55,324 bases of DNA, from the NCBI GenBank assembly GCA_903952145.1, contig CAJBES010000070.1, positions 1 through 55,324 of the forward strand, given 5' to 3'. Below, piece by piece: positions 26,359 to 35,313 of this stretch (positions are counted from its first letter, which is position 1; each line of letters starts with the position of its first letter). The stretch is from an uncultured Opitutaceae bacterium. GTDB lineage: Bacteria; Verrucomicrobiota; Verrucomicrobiia; Opitutales; Opitutaceae. The position numbers were made by a program, and so were the translations under genes. The notes under the pieces are model-generated. The model made no database searches. It was given only the letters and a program-made list of their open reading frames with translations, and was not told where the DNA came from.

Positions 26359-26512
26359 GATGCGGCTGAGCGTGACGGGTGGGGGCGGCGGCGCAAAAGA
26401 AAATCAGCCCGGGACAGCCGGCGGATTTGAATAATCGTCACCCGGTGCGGGGTTGCCCGCGTTCCCGACTCGACGGCCAGTCCGCATCCGGCTAATGCAT
26501 GCGGCCCTTCCC

Positions 26513-27730
26513 ATGGACATGCCCGCCCAGATTTCCTCGAGTCCCAACCGGCCAGCCGCGGCGTCCGCGGCCGCCAGCGGCTTCGATCCGCGTGATCACC
26601 TCTCTCCGCGCCGGCTCACGCTGGCGATGTGGGACCAGGCCTTTCTGCTCCGCCACGGGCCGGGGGGCAGCTTCGCGGACTGGGACCGCGTGCTGGATGA
26701 GACGATCGAGCGCGGCTACAACACCGTGCGGCTCGACCCGATGCCGCAGTGGATTGATCTAACGCAGCCGGACTGCGAGCTGTACTGGCCCGATCCCAAA
26801 CTGCCCTTCATGCCGTGGGACTGGAACACGGCCGTGACCGCGCCGGCGGGCCGCTGGCTGATCGAGTTCATGGAGAAGCTGCTGGTCCGGCCCGCCCTCC
26901 ACTACACGCTCAGCTGCTGGTGGTTTTGCAACCTGCCGGGCAGCTCCCATATGGGGCCCCCGGTGCTCCGGCTGCCGCGCAACCACGCCGAAGGCGCGGA
27001 GCTCTGGGCCGCGCAGTTGTGCGAGTGGCAGCGGCGCTTCGGCTTCGACCGGCTGGTGTATGTGGACCTGGCCAACGAAGTGCCGTATTTCTTTCCCGGT
27101 TTTCTCGACCGCCTGAAAAAGGAGCACGGGCTCAACTGGGGCGCGGGCGTGCCCTTCACCCCGGAACAGGCGCAGGCGATCGCGGCGGAGCTCAACCCGC
27201 CGCTGGCGGCCCTCCGGCGCGAGTTCCCGGCCCTGCGCTTCACCGCCTCGATTCATGGCGACCTGCGCTGGCTCGACGTGCCGCTCGAGTTCGACTGTCT
27301 CGACGTGCATTTCTACGCCGACGCCGACCCACGCTGGTCGCAGCGGACCAAATTCAGCGAGCTCATGCCGCACCTGTTCACGCGCAACGACTGGCACGCG
27401 GAGTATTCCGACCGCTGCCGGCAGACGGCAGCCGCGGTCGCGCCGATGCTGCGGCAGCGCCAGCGCGCCAAGCTCATGCGCTTTGCCGCCTGGGCGGATG
27501 AGCGCGGCATGCCGCTGACCACGACCGAATCCTGGGCGAGTTGGTATAGCTTCGACAGCCCCGAGCTCGACTGGGGCTGGCTGCTCGACTGGGCGGAGTG
27601 GAGCGTGGAGGATACGATTGCCGCCGGCATGTGGGGCTGGACCCCGCACAACTACGTGCAACCGCACTTCGCCAATTGGCGCGATGTGCGCTGGCACCGC
27701 CGGCTCACCGACCGTTTTCTCCGGAGCTGA
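26513..27730 (+). CDS. Cellulase-like (clan GH-A) glycoside hydrolase
   Basis: 405 residues. After a variable N-terminus the protein has an (alpha/beta)8 pattern with LTLAMWDQAFLLRHG, RGYNTVRLDPMPQWIDL, the acid/base segment VYVDLANEVPYF (Glu after Asn) and a probable nucleophile Glu in TTTESWASWYSF. These match the sugar-binding cellulase-like family, a distant GH5 relative; substrates for most members are unknown. Start is uncertain: ATG 26513 is used, with 26495 possible. It is followed 73 bases on by nagB, so it may feed the amino-sugar pathway. Confidence 0.75.
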   Translation: MDMPAQISSSPNRPAAASAAASGFDPRDHLSPRRLTLAMWDQAFLLRHGPGGSFADWDRVLDETIERGYNTVRLDPMPQWIDLTQPDCELYWPDPKLPFMPWDWNTAVTAPAGRWLIEFMEKLLVRPALHYTLSCWWFCNLPGSSHMGPPVLRLPRNHAEGAELWAAQLCEWQRRFGFDRLVYVDLANEVPYFFPGFLDRLKKEHGLNWGAGVPFTPEQAQAIAAELNPPLAALRREFPALRFTASIHGDLRWLDVPLEFDCLDVHFYADADPRWSQRTKFSELMPHLFTRNDWHAEYSDRCRQTAAAVAPMLRQRQRAKLMRFAAWADERGMPLTTTESWASWYSFDSPELDWGWLLDWAEWSVEDTIAAGMWGWTPHNYVQPHFANWRDVRWHRRLTDRFLRS

Positions 27731-27803
27731 CGCGGGCGAATTTCCATTGTCACCTCCGGCCGTTGCCTGATGGTTGGATCGTATTTTCACCTTTCCCATT
27801 CCC

Positions 27804-28583
27804 ATGCATCCCTCCCCTGTAAAATCCTTCAAAGTTGAACAACTGCCGGTGCGCAGTTTTGCCACGCTGGCCGACATGGCCGCGGCGGCGGCCGAGGACG
27901 CGGCCCAGGTGCTGATCACGGCGATCCGGCAGCGGGGCCAGGCCCGCGCCATCATCGCCACCGGCAATTCACAGGATGCGTTCCTCGAAAATCTCACCCG
28001 ATACCCCGGCATCGACTGGTCCAAGGTGGAGCTCTTCCACATGGACGAATACCTCGGGATGCCAATGACCCACCGCGCTTCTTTCCGAAAATACCTCAAG
28101 GAACGGGTGTTCGACCGTGTGCGGCCCGGCGGGGCCCACTACCTCGAAGGGGACGCGCTTGAGCCACTGCAGGCGATCCGCGCCTACGCTGCGGCGCTCG
28201 CATCGGCGCCGGTGGATCTCTGCTGCCTCGGCATCGGCGAAAACGGCCACATCGCCTTCAACGATCCGGCGGTGGCGGACTTTGCCGACCCGGAGCCGAT
28301 CAAGATCGTGAAGCTCGACGAGAAATGCCGGCGCCAGCAGGTGGGCGAGGGGCACTTCCCCAATCTCGACGCCGTGCCCACCTACGCGATCACGCTTACG
28401 ATCCCGACCCTCTGCAAGGTGGGCCGCATGATTGCCGTGGTGCCGGAGAAACGGAAGGCCGAGGCGGTGAAAGGCTCGCTCGAGGGCCCGATCGCCACCT
28501 CGTGCCCGGGCAGTTGGTTGCGCCGACAGGCGCATGCGGCGCTGTATCTGGATGCGGATTCGTCGTCCCTGCTGACGAAGTAA
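27804..28583 (+). CDS. nagB: Glucosamine-6-phosphate deaminase
   Basis: 259 residues, the expected length. Motifs: ATGNSQDAF (52-60, phosphate loop), FHMDEYLG (79-86) and LGIGENGHIAFNDP (142-155), with the catalytic Glu-x-Gly-His segment in place and Asp replaced by Glu as in many paralogues. It converts GlcN6P to fructose 6-phosphate and ammonia. nagA starts one base after its stop, so the two are cotranslated. Unlike the paralogue at 15994-16923, its catalytic loops are unmodified. ATG 27804 was chosen over an in-frame ATG-like start 30 bases earlier. Confidence 0.92.
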   Translation: MHPSPVKSFKVEQLPVRSFATLADMAAAAAEDAAQVLITAIRQRGQARAIIATGNSQDAFLENLTRYPGIDWSKVELFHMDEYLGMPMTHRASFRKYLKERVFDRVRPGGAHYLEGDALEPLQAIRAYAAALASAPVDLCCLGIGENGHIAFNDPAVADFADPEPIKIVKLDEKCRRQQVGEGHFPNLDAVPTYAITLTIPTLCKVGRMIAVVPEKRKAEAVKGSLEGPIATSCPGSWLRRQAHAALYLDADSSSLLTK

Positions 28584-28584
28584 C

Positions 28585-29739
28585 ATGAGCCCCGAGGTCC
28601 GCGAAGTCATCGACTACCGCACCGGACACGTCGTCCGGCTGACCTGTGCGGACGGAAAGATCCGGGCCATCGAACCGCTCGCGACCGTGGTAACCGGGCA
28701 GCCGGTGCTGCTGCCACCGCTGGTGGACATCCAAGTCAACGGTTACGCCGGCGTGGATTTCCAACGCGACAATTGCACGGCTGCCGAACTGGAGCGGGCC
28801 GTGGACGGACTCGCGGCCGCAGCCTGCGGCCGCTTCCTGCTGACACTCGTCACCAACCGCTGGGAACGGATGCTGGCGCGCGTGCGGCATTACCAAGCAT
28901 TGCGCGCGGCGTCGCCGCGTTTGCAGCGGCGCATCGCCGGCTGGCACCTGGAGGGCCCGTTCATGAGTCCGCAGCCGGGCTTTCACGGCGCCCATCCGCC
29001 GGAGTTCATGGAGGCGCCCTCGGCGGCGCGGATGCAGCAGCTCAAGGCGATCACGGGCGACGACCCCGTGCTGCTGACCATGGCCCCCGAGTGGCCCGAG
29101 ACACCCGCCGCCATCCGCGTGGCACGCGCCCTGGGTTTCCATGTATGGCTCGGACACACCGACGCCACGGCGGAACAAATCGCGACCGCGGTTGCAGCCG
29201 GCGCGGAGGGTTTCACGCATCTCGGCAACGGTTGTCCGGCGGAACTGCACCGGCACGACAACATCATCTTCCGCGTGCTCGACGAACCGCGGCTGCGGGC
29301 GAGCCTGATCACGGACCGCATTCATGTCTCGCCCGTGCTGTTCCGGCTGATGCATCAGGTGATGGAACCGGCCCGCATCTGCTACACCACCGATGCGATG
29401 TCGGCCGCCGGCGCGGGGCCCGGCACCTATGATCTCGCGGACATGAAGGTGGAGGTCGGCGCCGACGGCATCGTGCGGCAACCGGGAAAATCCAACTACG
29501 CCGGCTCCAGCCTGGCGCCGCTCGAGGGCATCCGCCGTGCCGCGGCGATGCTGCGCAAGCCGCCGGTGGCGGTCTGGGATTATTTCTCGACGCAACCGGC
29601 GCTGTTCGTGGGGCTCGCACCCGCGCTCTCCTTGGGCGCGCCGGCGGATTACTGTTTGCTGCAGGCAAGTGCGGCGGGCACCCGCATCGAAATCCATTTC
29701 ACCGGCGAGCCGGTGCGCGAGGTCACGTGGCCGGTTTGA
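28585..29739 (+). CDS. nagA: N-acetylglucosamine-6-phosphate deacetylase
   Basis: 384 residues of an amidohydrolase fold. The visible pieces are LLPPLVDIQVNGYAGVDF, metal-binding HLEGPF (121-126), WLGHTDAT (189-195), THLGNGCP (211-218, where most enzymes have HLFNAM) and catalytic TTDAMSAAG (268-276). It removes acetate from GlcNAc6P to give GlcN6P for nagB, the gene immediately upstream. The GNGC variant is seen in verrucomicrobial-type NagA-like proteins as far as I recall; I would not rule out a related acetylated sugar phosphate as substrate. Confidence 0.9.
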   Translation: MSPEVREVIDYRTGHVVRLTCADGKIRAIEPLATVVTGQPVLLPPLVDIQVNGYAGVDFQRDNCTAAELERAVDGLAAAACGRFLLTLVTNRWERMLARVRHYQALRAASPRLQRRIAGWHLEGPFMSPQPGFHGAHPPEFMEAPSAARMQQLKAITGDDPVLLTMAPEWPETPAAIRVARALGFHVWLGHTDATAEQIATAVAAGAEGFTHLGNGCPAELHRHDNIIFRVLDEPRLRASLITDRIHVSPVLFRLMHQVMEPARICYTTDAMSAAGAGPGTYDLADMKVEVGADGIVRQPGKSNYAGSSLAPLEGIRRAAAMLRKPPVAVWDYFSTQPALFVGLAPALSLGAPADYCLLQASAAGTRIEIHFTGEPVREVTWPV

Positions 29740-29759
29740 TCCCGGCCAGGACATTGTTG

Positions 29760-29816
29760 CCACGGATCACACGGATTGACACAGCTACGATTCTGCCATC
29801 CGTGAAATCCGTGGTT
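29760..29816. repeat. Dispersed inverted repeat with CCGTGAAATCCGTGGTT
   Basis: CCACGGATCACACGGAT (29760-29776) pairs with ATCCGTGAAATCCGTGG (29798-29814), with two mismatches in 17. The core CCGTGAAATCCGTGGTT is repeated exactly at 32492-32508. The sequence lies directly after nagA and could also serve as a processing or termination structure. Confidence 0.75.
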
Positions 29817-29861
29817 GGTTTTGGTTGGATAGTGGTTCTGTGAGATCATGAAAAATTTCCT

Positions 29862-30998
29862 ATGAAAACAATGATCGGAGCCTACGGGCCCTGGGCAGAT
29901 GCCATGCGGCCGGTCAAGCCGGGTCCGCTCTCACTGCAGAACTGTCCCGCGAGCGAGTTCGCGGCGCGGCGGGTGGCCGCCCGCACCCGCGTGCTCGAAT
30001 GCATGGCGCCGCCGCCCCGGCCCGCCCCCGTGACCCCGACGGTGCACCGCCGGTGGGAACACGACGGACTGGAAATCGAGGAGCTGTCCTGGCCGCAGCC
30101 TGCCGGCGCGCCGACGGCCGCTTGGGTGTTGAAACCCAAAGGGGCGACCGGTCCGCTGCCCGGCGTGCTGGCGCTGCACGACCACGGCGGATTCAAGTTC
30201 TACGGCAAGGAGAAGATCGCGCAGGTTGACGCCAGGGTGCATCCCCTCGTGGCGCAGCACTGCGCGGATTATTACGGGGGCAAGGCCTGGGCCAACGAAC
30301 TGGCGCGCCGCGGCTTCGTGGTGCTGGTGCACGATGCCTTTGCCTTCGGCAGCCGGCGCGTGCGCCTGGCCGACGTGCCGGAGCTGCTGCACGGCGACGT
30401 CAAGGACGATGCGGATGATTCGCCGGCCGGCATTGACGCCTACAATCTCTGGACAGGGATGCACGAGCACGTGATGGCCAAGTCGCTGTTCTGTGCCGGC
30501 ACCACCTGGCCCGGGGTCTTCGTCACCGAGGACCAAATGGCGCTCGATGTCCTGTGTGCGCGCCCCGACGTGGACCCCGCGCGCATCGGGATCGGCGGCC
30601 TGTCGGGCGGCGGGTTGCGCACCGTGTTCCTGGGCGGGCTCGATGAGCGCGTGAAATGCGCGGTGTGTGTCGGCATGATGACGACGTGGCGCGATGCGCT
30701 CCTGTACAAGAGCTACACCCATACCTGGATGTGCTATGTGCCGCTGCTGCCGCGCGAACTCGACTATCCGGAAATTTACGGGCTCCGTGCACCGCGGCCG
30801 ACCATGGTGCTGAACACGCACGACGACGGACTGTTCACGCATCCGGAAATGGAACTTGCCGAACAGACGCTGCACCGGGTCTTCGCCTCCGCCGGGGCGC
30901 CGGACCGGTTCAAATGCTCATGGTATCCCGGCGGGCACAAGTTCGACCGGCCCATGCAGGCCGAGGCCTTTGACTGGTTCGGCCGCTGGCTGGCGTAG
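29862..30998 (+). CDS. Alpha/beta hydrolase, acetyl-xylan-esterase/dienelactone-hydrolase-like
   Basis: 378 residues. An alpha/beta-hydrolase core begins near residue 98 with LPGVLALHDHGGFKFYGKEK. The nucleophile elbow is GLSGGG (S248), the acid probably Asp in NTHDDGLF and the base His in PGGHKFD. A long insertion (about 130-220) precedes the elbow. Similar proteins occur in polysaccharide loci as deacylases. No signal peptide is visible, so it probably trims acyl groups from imported sugars. It sits between nagA and the epimerase, same strand. Confidence 0.8.
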   Translation: MKTMIGAYGPWADAMRPVKPGPLSLQNCPASEFAARRVAARTRVLECMAPPPRPAPVTPTVHRRWEHDGLEIEELSWPQPAGAPTAAWVLKPKGATGPLPGVLALHDHGGFKFYGKEKIAQVDARVHPLVAQHCADYYGGKAWANELARRGFVVLVHDAFAFGSRRVRLADVPELLHGDVKDDADDSPAGIDAYNLWTGMHEHVMAKSLFCAGTTWPGVFVTEDQMALDVLCARPDVDPARIGIGGLSGGGLRTVFLGGLDERVKCAVCVGMMTTWRDALLYKSYTHTWMCYVPLLPRELDYPEIYGLRAPRPTMVLNTHDDGLFTHPEMELAEQTLHRVFASAGAPDRFKCSWYPGGHKFDRPMQAEAFDWFGRWLA

Positions 30999-31067
30999 AA
31001 TATTTATGATGCCATTGTTTACCATGTAGTCATCGTTAGGCTGCCCGCTGGTGGACGCGACTTGAAC

Positions 31068-31081
31068 GCGAGCCGGCTCGC
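31068..31081. repeat. Perfect 14-base palindrome in the gap before the epimerase
   Basis: GCGAGCCGGCTCGC reads identically on both strands. Wider flanking arms (TAGGC about 31037-31041 and GCCTA about 31083-31087) allow a longer imperfect stem. It lies 45 bases before the epimerase start. Confidence 0.6.
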
Positions 31082-31125
31082 GGCCTACCCAACCCGAATC
31101 CATACTCGCTTACGACGCTTTTTTT

Positions 31126-32340
31126 ATGAGCTACTCTTCCCAACGCCTGCACACCCTCCGCGACACCTACCGCCGCGGCCTGCTGGAAAGCACCATCCCG
31201 TTCTGGCTGAAGCATGGGCTTGACCGCGAGTGCGGCGGCCTGCTGAGCGGGCTGGGCGAGGACGGCACGGTCATCGACACCGACAAGGCCGTCTGGCTGC
31301 AGGGCCGGGCGGCGTGGACCTTCGCGACGCTCCACAACACCGTGGAGCCGCGGCCCGAGTGGCTGGCGGCGGCGCAACACTGCCTCGACTTCATCCGTGA
31401 CCGCTGCCGGGGACCGGGCGGCAAACTCTATTTCACCGTGACGCGCGAAGGCCGGCCGCTGCGGATGCGGCGCTATGTCTACAGCGAATGCTTTGCGGCC
31501 ATCGGCAGCGCCGCCCATGCCAAGGCCACCGGGGACGCCCGCGCCGCGGCGGAGGCCGCGGAATATTTCGGGACCTACCTGCACCACAGCTTCACGCCCG
31601 GCGTGATGCCGCCGAAGACCGACCCGGCCACCCGGCCGATGCAGGGCGTGGCCCCGCACATGATCGCCATCGCCACGGCGCAGGAACTGCGGGCGCTGCT
31701 GGGCGACCTCACGGTCAGGGGCATGACCTGCACGCAGTGGATCGACCGCTCGATCGCCGCGATCGCACGCGACTTCTACAAACCCGAACTTGGCGCGCTG
31801 ATGGAGATCGTCGGGGCCGACGGGGCCGTGCTCGACCACTTTGACGGCCGCACGCTCAATCCCGGCCACGCCATCGAGTGCGCGTGGTTCATTCTGCATG
31901 AGGCCAAACTGCGGCACCGCGATCCGCAGCTGCGCAAGCTCGGCTGCGGCATTCTCGACTGCATGTGGGCGCGGGGCTGGGACCCCGAGCACGGCGGCCT
32001 GCTCTACTTCACCGACCTGCATGGCCGGCCGGTGCAGGAATACTGGGCGGAGATGAAGTTCTGGTGGCCGCACAACGAGGCCGAAATCGCGACCCTGCTC
32101 GCCTGGCAACTGACCGGCGACGCGAAATACGCCGCGTGGCACACCTTGGTGCACGACTGGTCGCACCGTGTGTTCGCCGATCCCGTGCACGGCGAATGGT
32201 TCGGCTACGCGCAGCGCGACGGGCGCATCGCGACGCGCCTGAAGGGCAATATCTGGAAGGGCCCCTTCCACCTGCCACGGATGCAGTGGTATTGCGGCCG
32301 CCTCGTGGACGAATTGCTGGCCAGTCAGCCCAAGGCTTAG
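31126..32340 (+). CDS. N-acylglucosamine 2-epimerase (AGE) family protein
   Basis: 404 residues forming an (alpha/alpha)6 barrel. Typical landmarks: GGLLSGLGEDG, TDKAVWLQGRAAWTF, RYVYSECFAAIG, NPGHAIECAWF (catalytic His about 248) and KFWWPHNEAE. Renin-binding-protein type AGE enzymes interconvert GlcNAc and ManNAc; other members act on mannose or cellobiose. With nagA, nagB and a sugar kinase beside it, ManNAc-to-GlcNAc conversion is the simplest reading, though mannose epimerisation also fits the mannosidases in this region. Confidence 0.87.
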   Translation: MSYSSQRLHTLRDTYRRGLLESTIPFWLKHGLDRECGGLLSGLGEDGTVIDTDKAVWLQGRAAWTFATLHNTVEPRPEWLAAAQHCLDFIRDRCRGPGGKLYFTVTREGRPLRMRRYVYSECFAAIGSAAHAKATGDARAAAEAAEYFGTYLHHSFTPGVMPPKTDPATRPMQGVAPHMIAIATAQELRALLGDLTVRGMTCTQWIDRSIAAIARDFYKPELGALMEIVGADGAVLDHFDGRTLNPGHAIECAWFILHEAKLRHRDPQLRKLGCGILDCMWARGWDPEHGGLLYFTDLHGRPVQEYWAEMKFWWPHNEAEIATLLAWQLTGDAKYAAWHTLVHDWSHRVFADPVHGEWFGYAQRDGRIATRLKGNIWKGPFHLPRMQWYCGRLVDELLASQPKA

Positions 32341-32491
32341 GCCACCACGGATGGCATGGAATGAGGATTGGCCATAAAAGGCGCAGAGTTCACCGCATGG
32401 TCCGGGCCAGCCCGATCAGGGTCTGAGCAGCTGGTGCCTTCGGTGGCCTGCGGTCTTGGCTTCATGGCTCCATCTCAAAAATCCGTGCTTT

Positions 32492-32508
32492 CCGTGAAAT
32501 CCGTGGTT
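32492..32508. repeat. Second copy of CCGTGAAATCCGTGGTT
   Basis: Exact 17-base match to 29800-29816, in the same orientation, in the gap before the kinase gene. A short complement, CCACGGAT, at 32345-32352 could pair with ATCCGTGG at 32499-32506, giving a loose inverted repeat across the gap. Confidence 0.75.
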
Positions 32509-32533
32509 CAACTGCTTTGAACCGATTTTTCCC

Positions 32534-33934
32534 ATGAACCTCCCTGTCACTCCCAAACTCCGGCCTGTGCTGGATCCCGAATTCCTGCCCGCGGTCCTGT
32601 GGAACCGCGCCTACCGCGACCTGGTGGCGCGCGATCCCGCGGCGCGGCCCTTCGCCCTCGCGCTGGTGCGCGCCGACGGCCGGGCCTCCGTGCACCAGGA
32701 CCGGGTGCTTTCCGCCGCGCATCCGGCCGCCGCGCACACGCTGCGCTACGTCGAGCGGCTGCTGAAGTTTCTCCTCTGGCAGAAGGGCGGCTGCCGCGTG
32801 CTGGTGGCGGGCGCCGACGAGATCGCGGCGGCCCTGGCCGGGATCTACAGCCCGACGGGGGCGCGCGCCTTCGATCACCTGTTCATGGGTGAGAAAGTCC
32901 AGGGGCCCGTCTTTTCGCTGGCGCCCTGCACGCTGGACGCGCTGCCGTCCGACGACGATTCGACGCTCGCGATGGGCCGGCACCTCGACGGCTGCCGGAT
33001 CGGTTTCGACCTCGGCGGCAGCGATCGCAAGGCCGCCGCCGTCATCGACGGCAAGGTCGTATATTCCGAGGAGATCGCGTGGGATCCGTATTTCCAAAAG
33101 GACCCCGCCTACCATCTCGAAGGTGTGCACGACACGCTCACCCGTGCTGCGGCGCACCTGCCGCGGGTCGATGCCATCGGCGGCAGCGCGGCGGGCGTCT
33201 ACGTGAACAACGAGGTGCGGGTGGCTTCGCTCTTCCGCGGCGTGCCGGCCGATCTCTTTGCAAAACACATCCGGCGCATGTTTTTCACGCTGCAGGCCCG
33301 CTGGGGCGGCGTGCCCTTCGAGGTGGCCAACGACGGTGAGGTCACGGCGCTCGCCGGGTCGATGTCCATGAACGCCAATGCCGTCGTCGGCGTTTCGCTC
33401 GGCACAAGCACGGCGGGCGGCTACGTCACGCCCGCGGGCAACATCACCCCGTGGCTCAACGAATTCGCGTTCCTGCCGGTGGATTACCGCCCCGATGCGC
33501 CGCGTGACGAATGGTCGGGCGACGCGGGGTGCGGCGTGCAGTATTTTTCGCAGCAGGGCGTGGGCCGGCTTGCCGGGCCCGCCGGTTTCCATTTTCCCGC
33601 CTCCCAGCCGCTGCCCGAGCAATTGCTGACCGTGCAAAAGGCGATGCGCGCCGGCGACCCGCGCGCCCGCGCCCTCTTCGAGACGATCGGCGTGTGCTTC
33701 GGCTACGCGGTCGCGCACTACGCCGAGTTTTATGACCTGCGCCACCTGCTGATCCTGGGCCGCGTGACGTCGGGCGAGGGCGGCGAGGTGATTCTCGCGC
33801 AGACCGCCGCCGTGCTGCGGGCCGAGTTTCCCGCGTTGGCGGAAAAGATCCGGCTGCGGACGCCGGACGAGAAGGACAAGCGCCACGGCCAGGCCGTGGC
33901 CGCCGCGAGCCTGCCGGCAATTCGCAAAATCTGA
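32534..33934 (+). CDS. ROK-like sugar kinase with an N-terminal extension
   Basis: 466 residues, about 150 longer than typical ROK kinases. Residues 1-150 are an extension. The ROK core begins with IGFDLGGSDRKAAAVIDG (156-173), then GGSAAGVYVNNEVR, EVANDGEVTALAG with probable catalytic Asp267, and the phosphate loop VVGVSLGTSTAGGYV. The zinc-binding CxCGxxGC motif of classical ROK proteins is absent; SGDAGCGVQ stands nearby. It is likely the kinase for ManNAc or GlcNAc supplied by the epimerase, or a glucose/mannose kinase. No DNA-binding domain is seen in the extension. Confidence 0.75.
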   Translation: MNLPVTPKLRPVLDPEFLPAVLWNRAYRDLVARDPAARPFALALVRADGRASVHQDRVLSAAHPAAAHTLRYVERLLKFLLWQKGGCRVLVAGADEIAAALAGIYSPTGARAFDHLFMGEKVQGPVFSLAPCTLDALPSDDDSTLAMGRHLDGCRIGFDLGGSDRKAAAVIDGKVVYSEEIAWDPYFQKDPAYHLEGVHDTLTRAAAHLPRVDAIGGSAAGVYVNNEVRVASLFRGVPADLFAKHIRRMFFTLQARWGGVPFEVANDGEVTALAGSMSMNANAVVGVSLGTSTAGGYVTPAGNITPWLNEFAFLPVDYRPDAPRDEWSGDAGCGVQYFSQQGVGRLAGPAGFHFPASQPLPEQLLTVQKAMRAGDPRARALFETIGVCFGYAVAHYAEFYDLRHLLILGRVTSGEGGEVILAQTAAVLRAEFPALAEKIRLRTPDEKDKRHGQAVAAASLPAIRKI

Positions 33935-34008
33935 GCAGCGGGCGGGATTGCCAAGGCCGTCCGCCCCCCGCCAAATCGGCAGGCCAACCGGTCCCAGGCT
34001 GGCACCCC

Positions 34009-35313
34009 ATGCTCTCACAGATTCGCGCACTCCTGCTCTGGCTGGCCGCCCTGGCGCTGGTCGTGACCGGATTTTGGTGGGCCGGCCACAGCCGCGAGCC
34101 GGAGATGCAGGCCGGGCGGAAGGTGATCACGTGGATGCTCCACATCTCGCCGTTGCGCGATTTGTATGAACAGCAGGTCGCAGAGTTCGAGCGGCTGCAC
34201 CCGGATATTGCGGTGCGCCTCATCTGGGTGCCGGAAAGCGAGTATCACATGAAGTTCAAGACGCTCGCCGCCGCGGGGCAGACCCCGGACATGTTCTATT
34301 CGGGCGACGTGTGGCTGAGCTACCTGCGGCCCTTCATGGCCGATCTCACACCGCTGGTCGCGCGTGATGCCGCCGAGATCGGGCTGGAGGATTATTTTCC
34401 GGAGATCCGCGCGGCGATGCAGCACGAGGGACACTACTTTGTGTTGCCCGAGTCCATGAACATCTCGCTGCTCTATTTCAACCGCCGCCTGTTCCGGGAG
34501 GCGGGTGTGGAGGCGCCGACCGCGGACTGGACCTGGGACGACCTCGTGCGCGCGGGTCAGAGATTGACGCGGCCGGCCAGTGGCGACCGGCCCGGGGTCT
34601 GGGGTTGCTCGCGGATGGCAGGCTGGTGGGGCGAGTGGCTGATCTTTGTGCGGCAGGCGGGTGGCACGGTTTTCACTCCCGATGGCCGGCGCTGTGCCCT
34701 GGACTCGCCCGCCGCCATCACCGGCCTGCGTTTCTACCTGGAAAAATCCAGCAAGTATGGCATCAGCGCGCCCGCGGGATTCGAACCGCTCAACGGTTTC
34801 GTCAACGAGCGCGTGGCGATGATCATGGGCGGGCACATTAATTTCTGGCTCAATTACAATGCGGTGCCCGGGCTGGACTGGGACGTGCAGATGCTGCCGG
34901 CCGGCCCGGCGGGGCGCCGGGGCGGCGAGGTGGCGTTTGCCGGCTACGCCCTGAGCAAAACGACGCGGCGCCGCGAGGCCGCCTGGGAACTGATGAAGTT
35001 TCTCACCCGGCCCGCCGTCACGGCCGCCATCGTGGCCCGCGGCGGCACATCGGTGCGGCGTTCGATCGCGGAGACCGAGATGCACGATCCCAAGCGGCAG
35101 GGCCGGCCGCAAAATCTGGCGGCAGTTTACCGGCAACTGGAGTTTTCCCTGCCGATACCGCGCCACCCGAACTTCCTTGAGATCATGCTGCAGGTCGTGC
35201 AACCCGAGGTGGACCGCATGGTCCTGGGTGAGTTGACCCCGGAGGAAGCCGGCCGCCGCGCCGCCGCTGCCGTCAACGCCTTCCTCGACACCTTCGATCC
35301 CCAAGCCCGATGA
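34009..35313 (+). CDS. ABC transporter sugar-binding protein
   Basis: 434 residues. An N-terminal hydrophobic anchor (LLLWLAALALVVTGFWWAG) precedes a family-1 binding protein: VITWMLHISPLRDLYEQQV, FERLHPDIAVRLIWVPESE, QTPDMFYSGDVWLSYL and GYALSKTTRRREAAWELMKF. It overlaps the first permease gene by four bases (ATGA), so the three genes form an operon. Ligand is most likely an oligosaccharide released by the neighbouring hydrolases. Confidence 0.88.
   Translation: MLSQIRALLLWLAALALVVTGFWWAGHSREPEMQAGRKVITWMLHISPLRDLYEQQVAEFERLHPDIAVRLIWVPESEYHMKFKTLAAAGQTPDMFYSGDVWLSYLRPFMADLTPLVARDAAEIGLEDYFPEIRAAMQHEGHYFVLPESMNISLLYFNRRLFREAGVEAPTADWTWDDLVRAGQRLTRPASGDRPGVWGCSRMAGWWGEWLIFVRQAGGTVFTPDGRRCALDSPAAITGLRFYLEKSSKYGISAPAGFEPLNGFVNERVAMIMGGHINFWLNYNAVPGLDWDVQMLPAGPAGRRGGEVAFAGYALSKTTRRREAAWELMKFLTRPAVTAAIVARGGTSVRRSIAETEMHDPKRQGRPQNLAAVYRQLEFSLPIPRHPNFLEIMLQVVQPEVDRMVLGELTPEEAGRRAAAAVNAFLDTFDPQAR

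Noticed and set aside
15994-28583. The two NagB-type genes as a recent duplication.
   Set aside because: They differ in length by 50 residues and in both catalytic loops, so the divergence is old.
29760-32508. The CCGTGAAATCCGTGGTT copies as the start of a CRISPR array.
   Set aside because: Only two copies 2.7 kb apart, with genes between them; no regular spacers and no cas genes.
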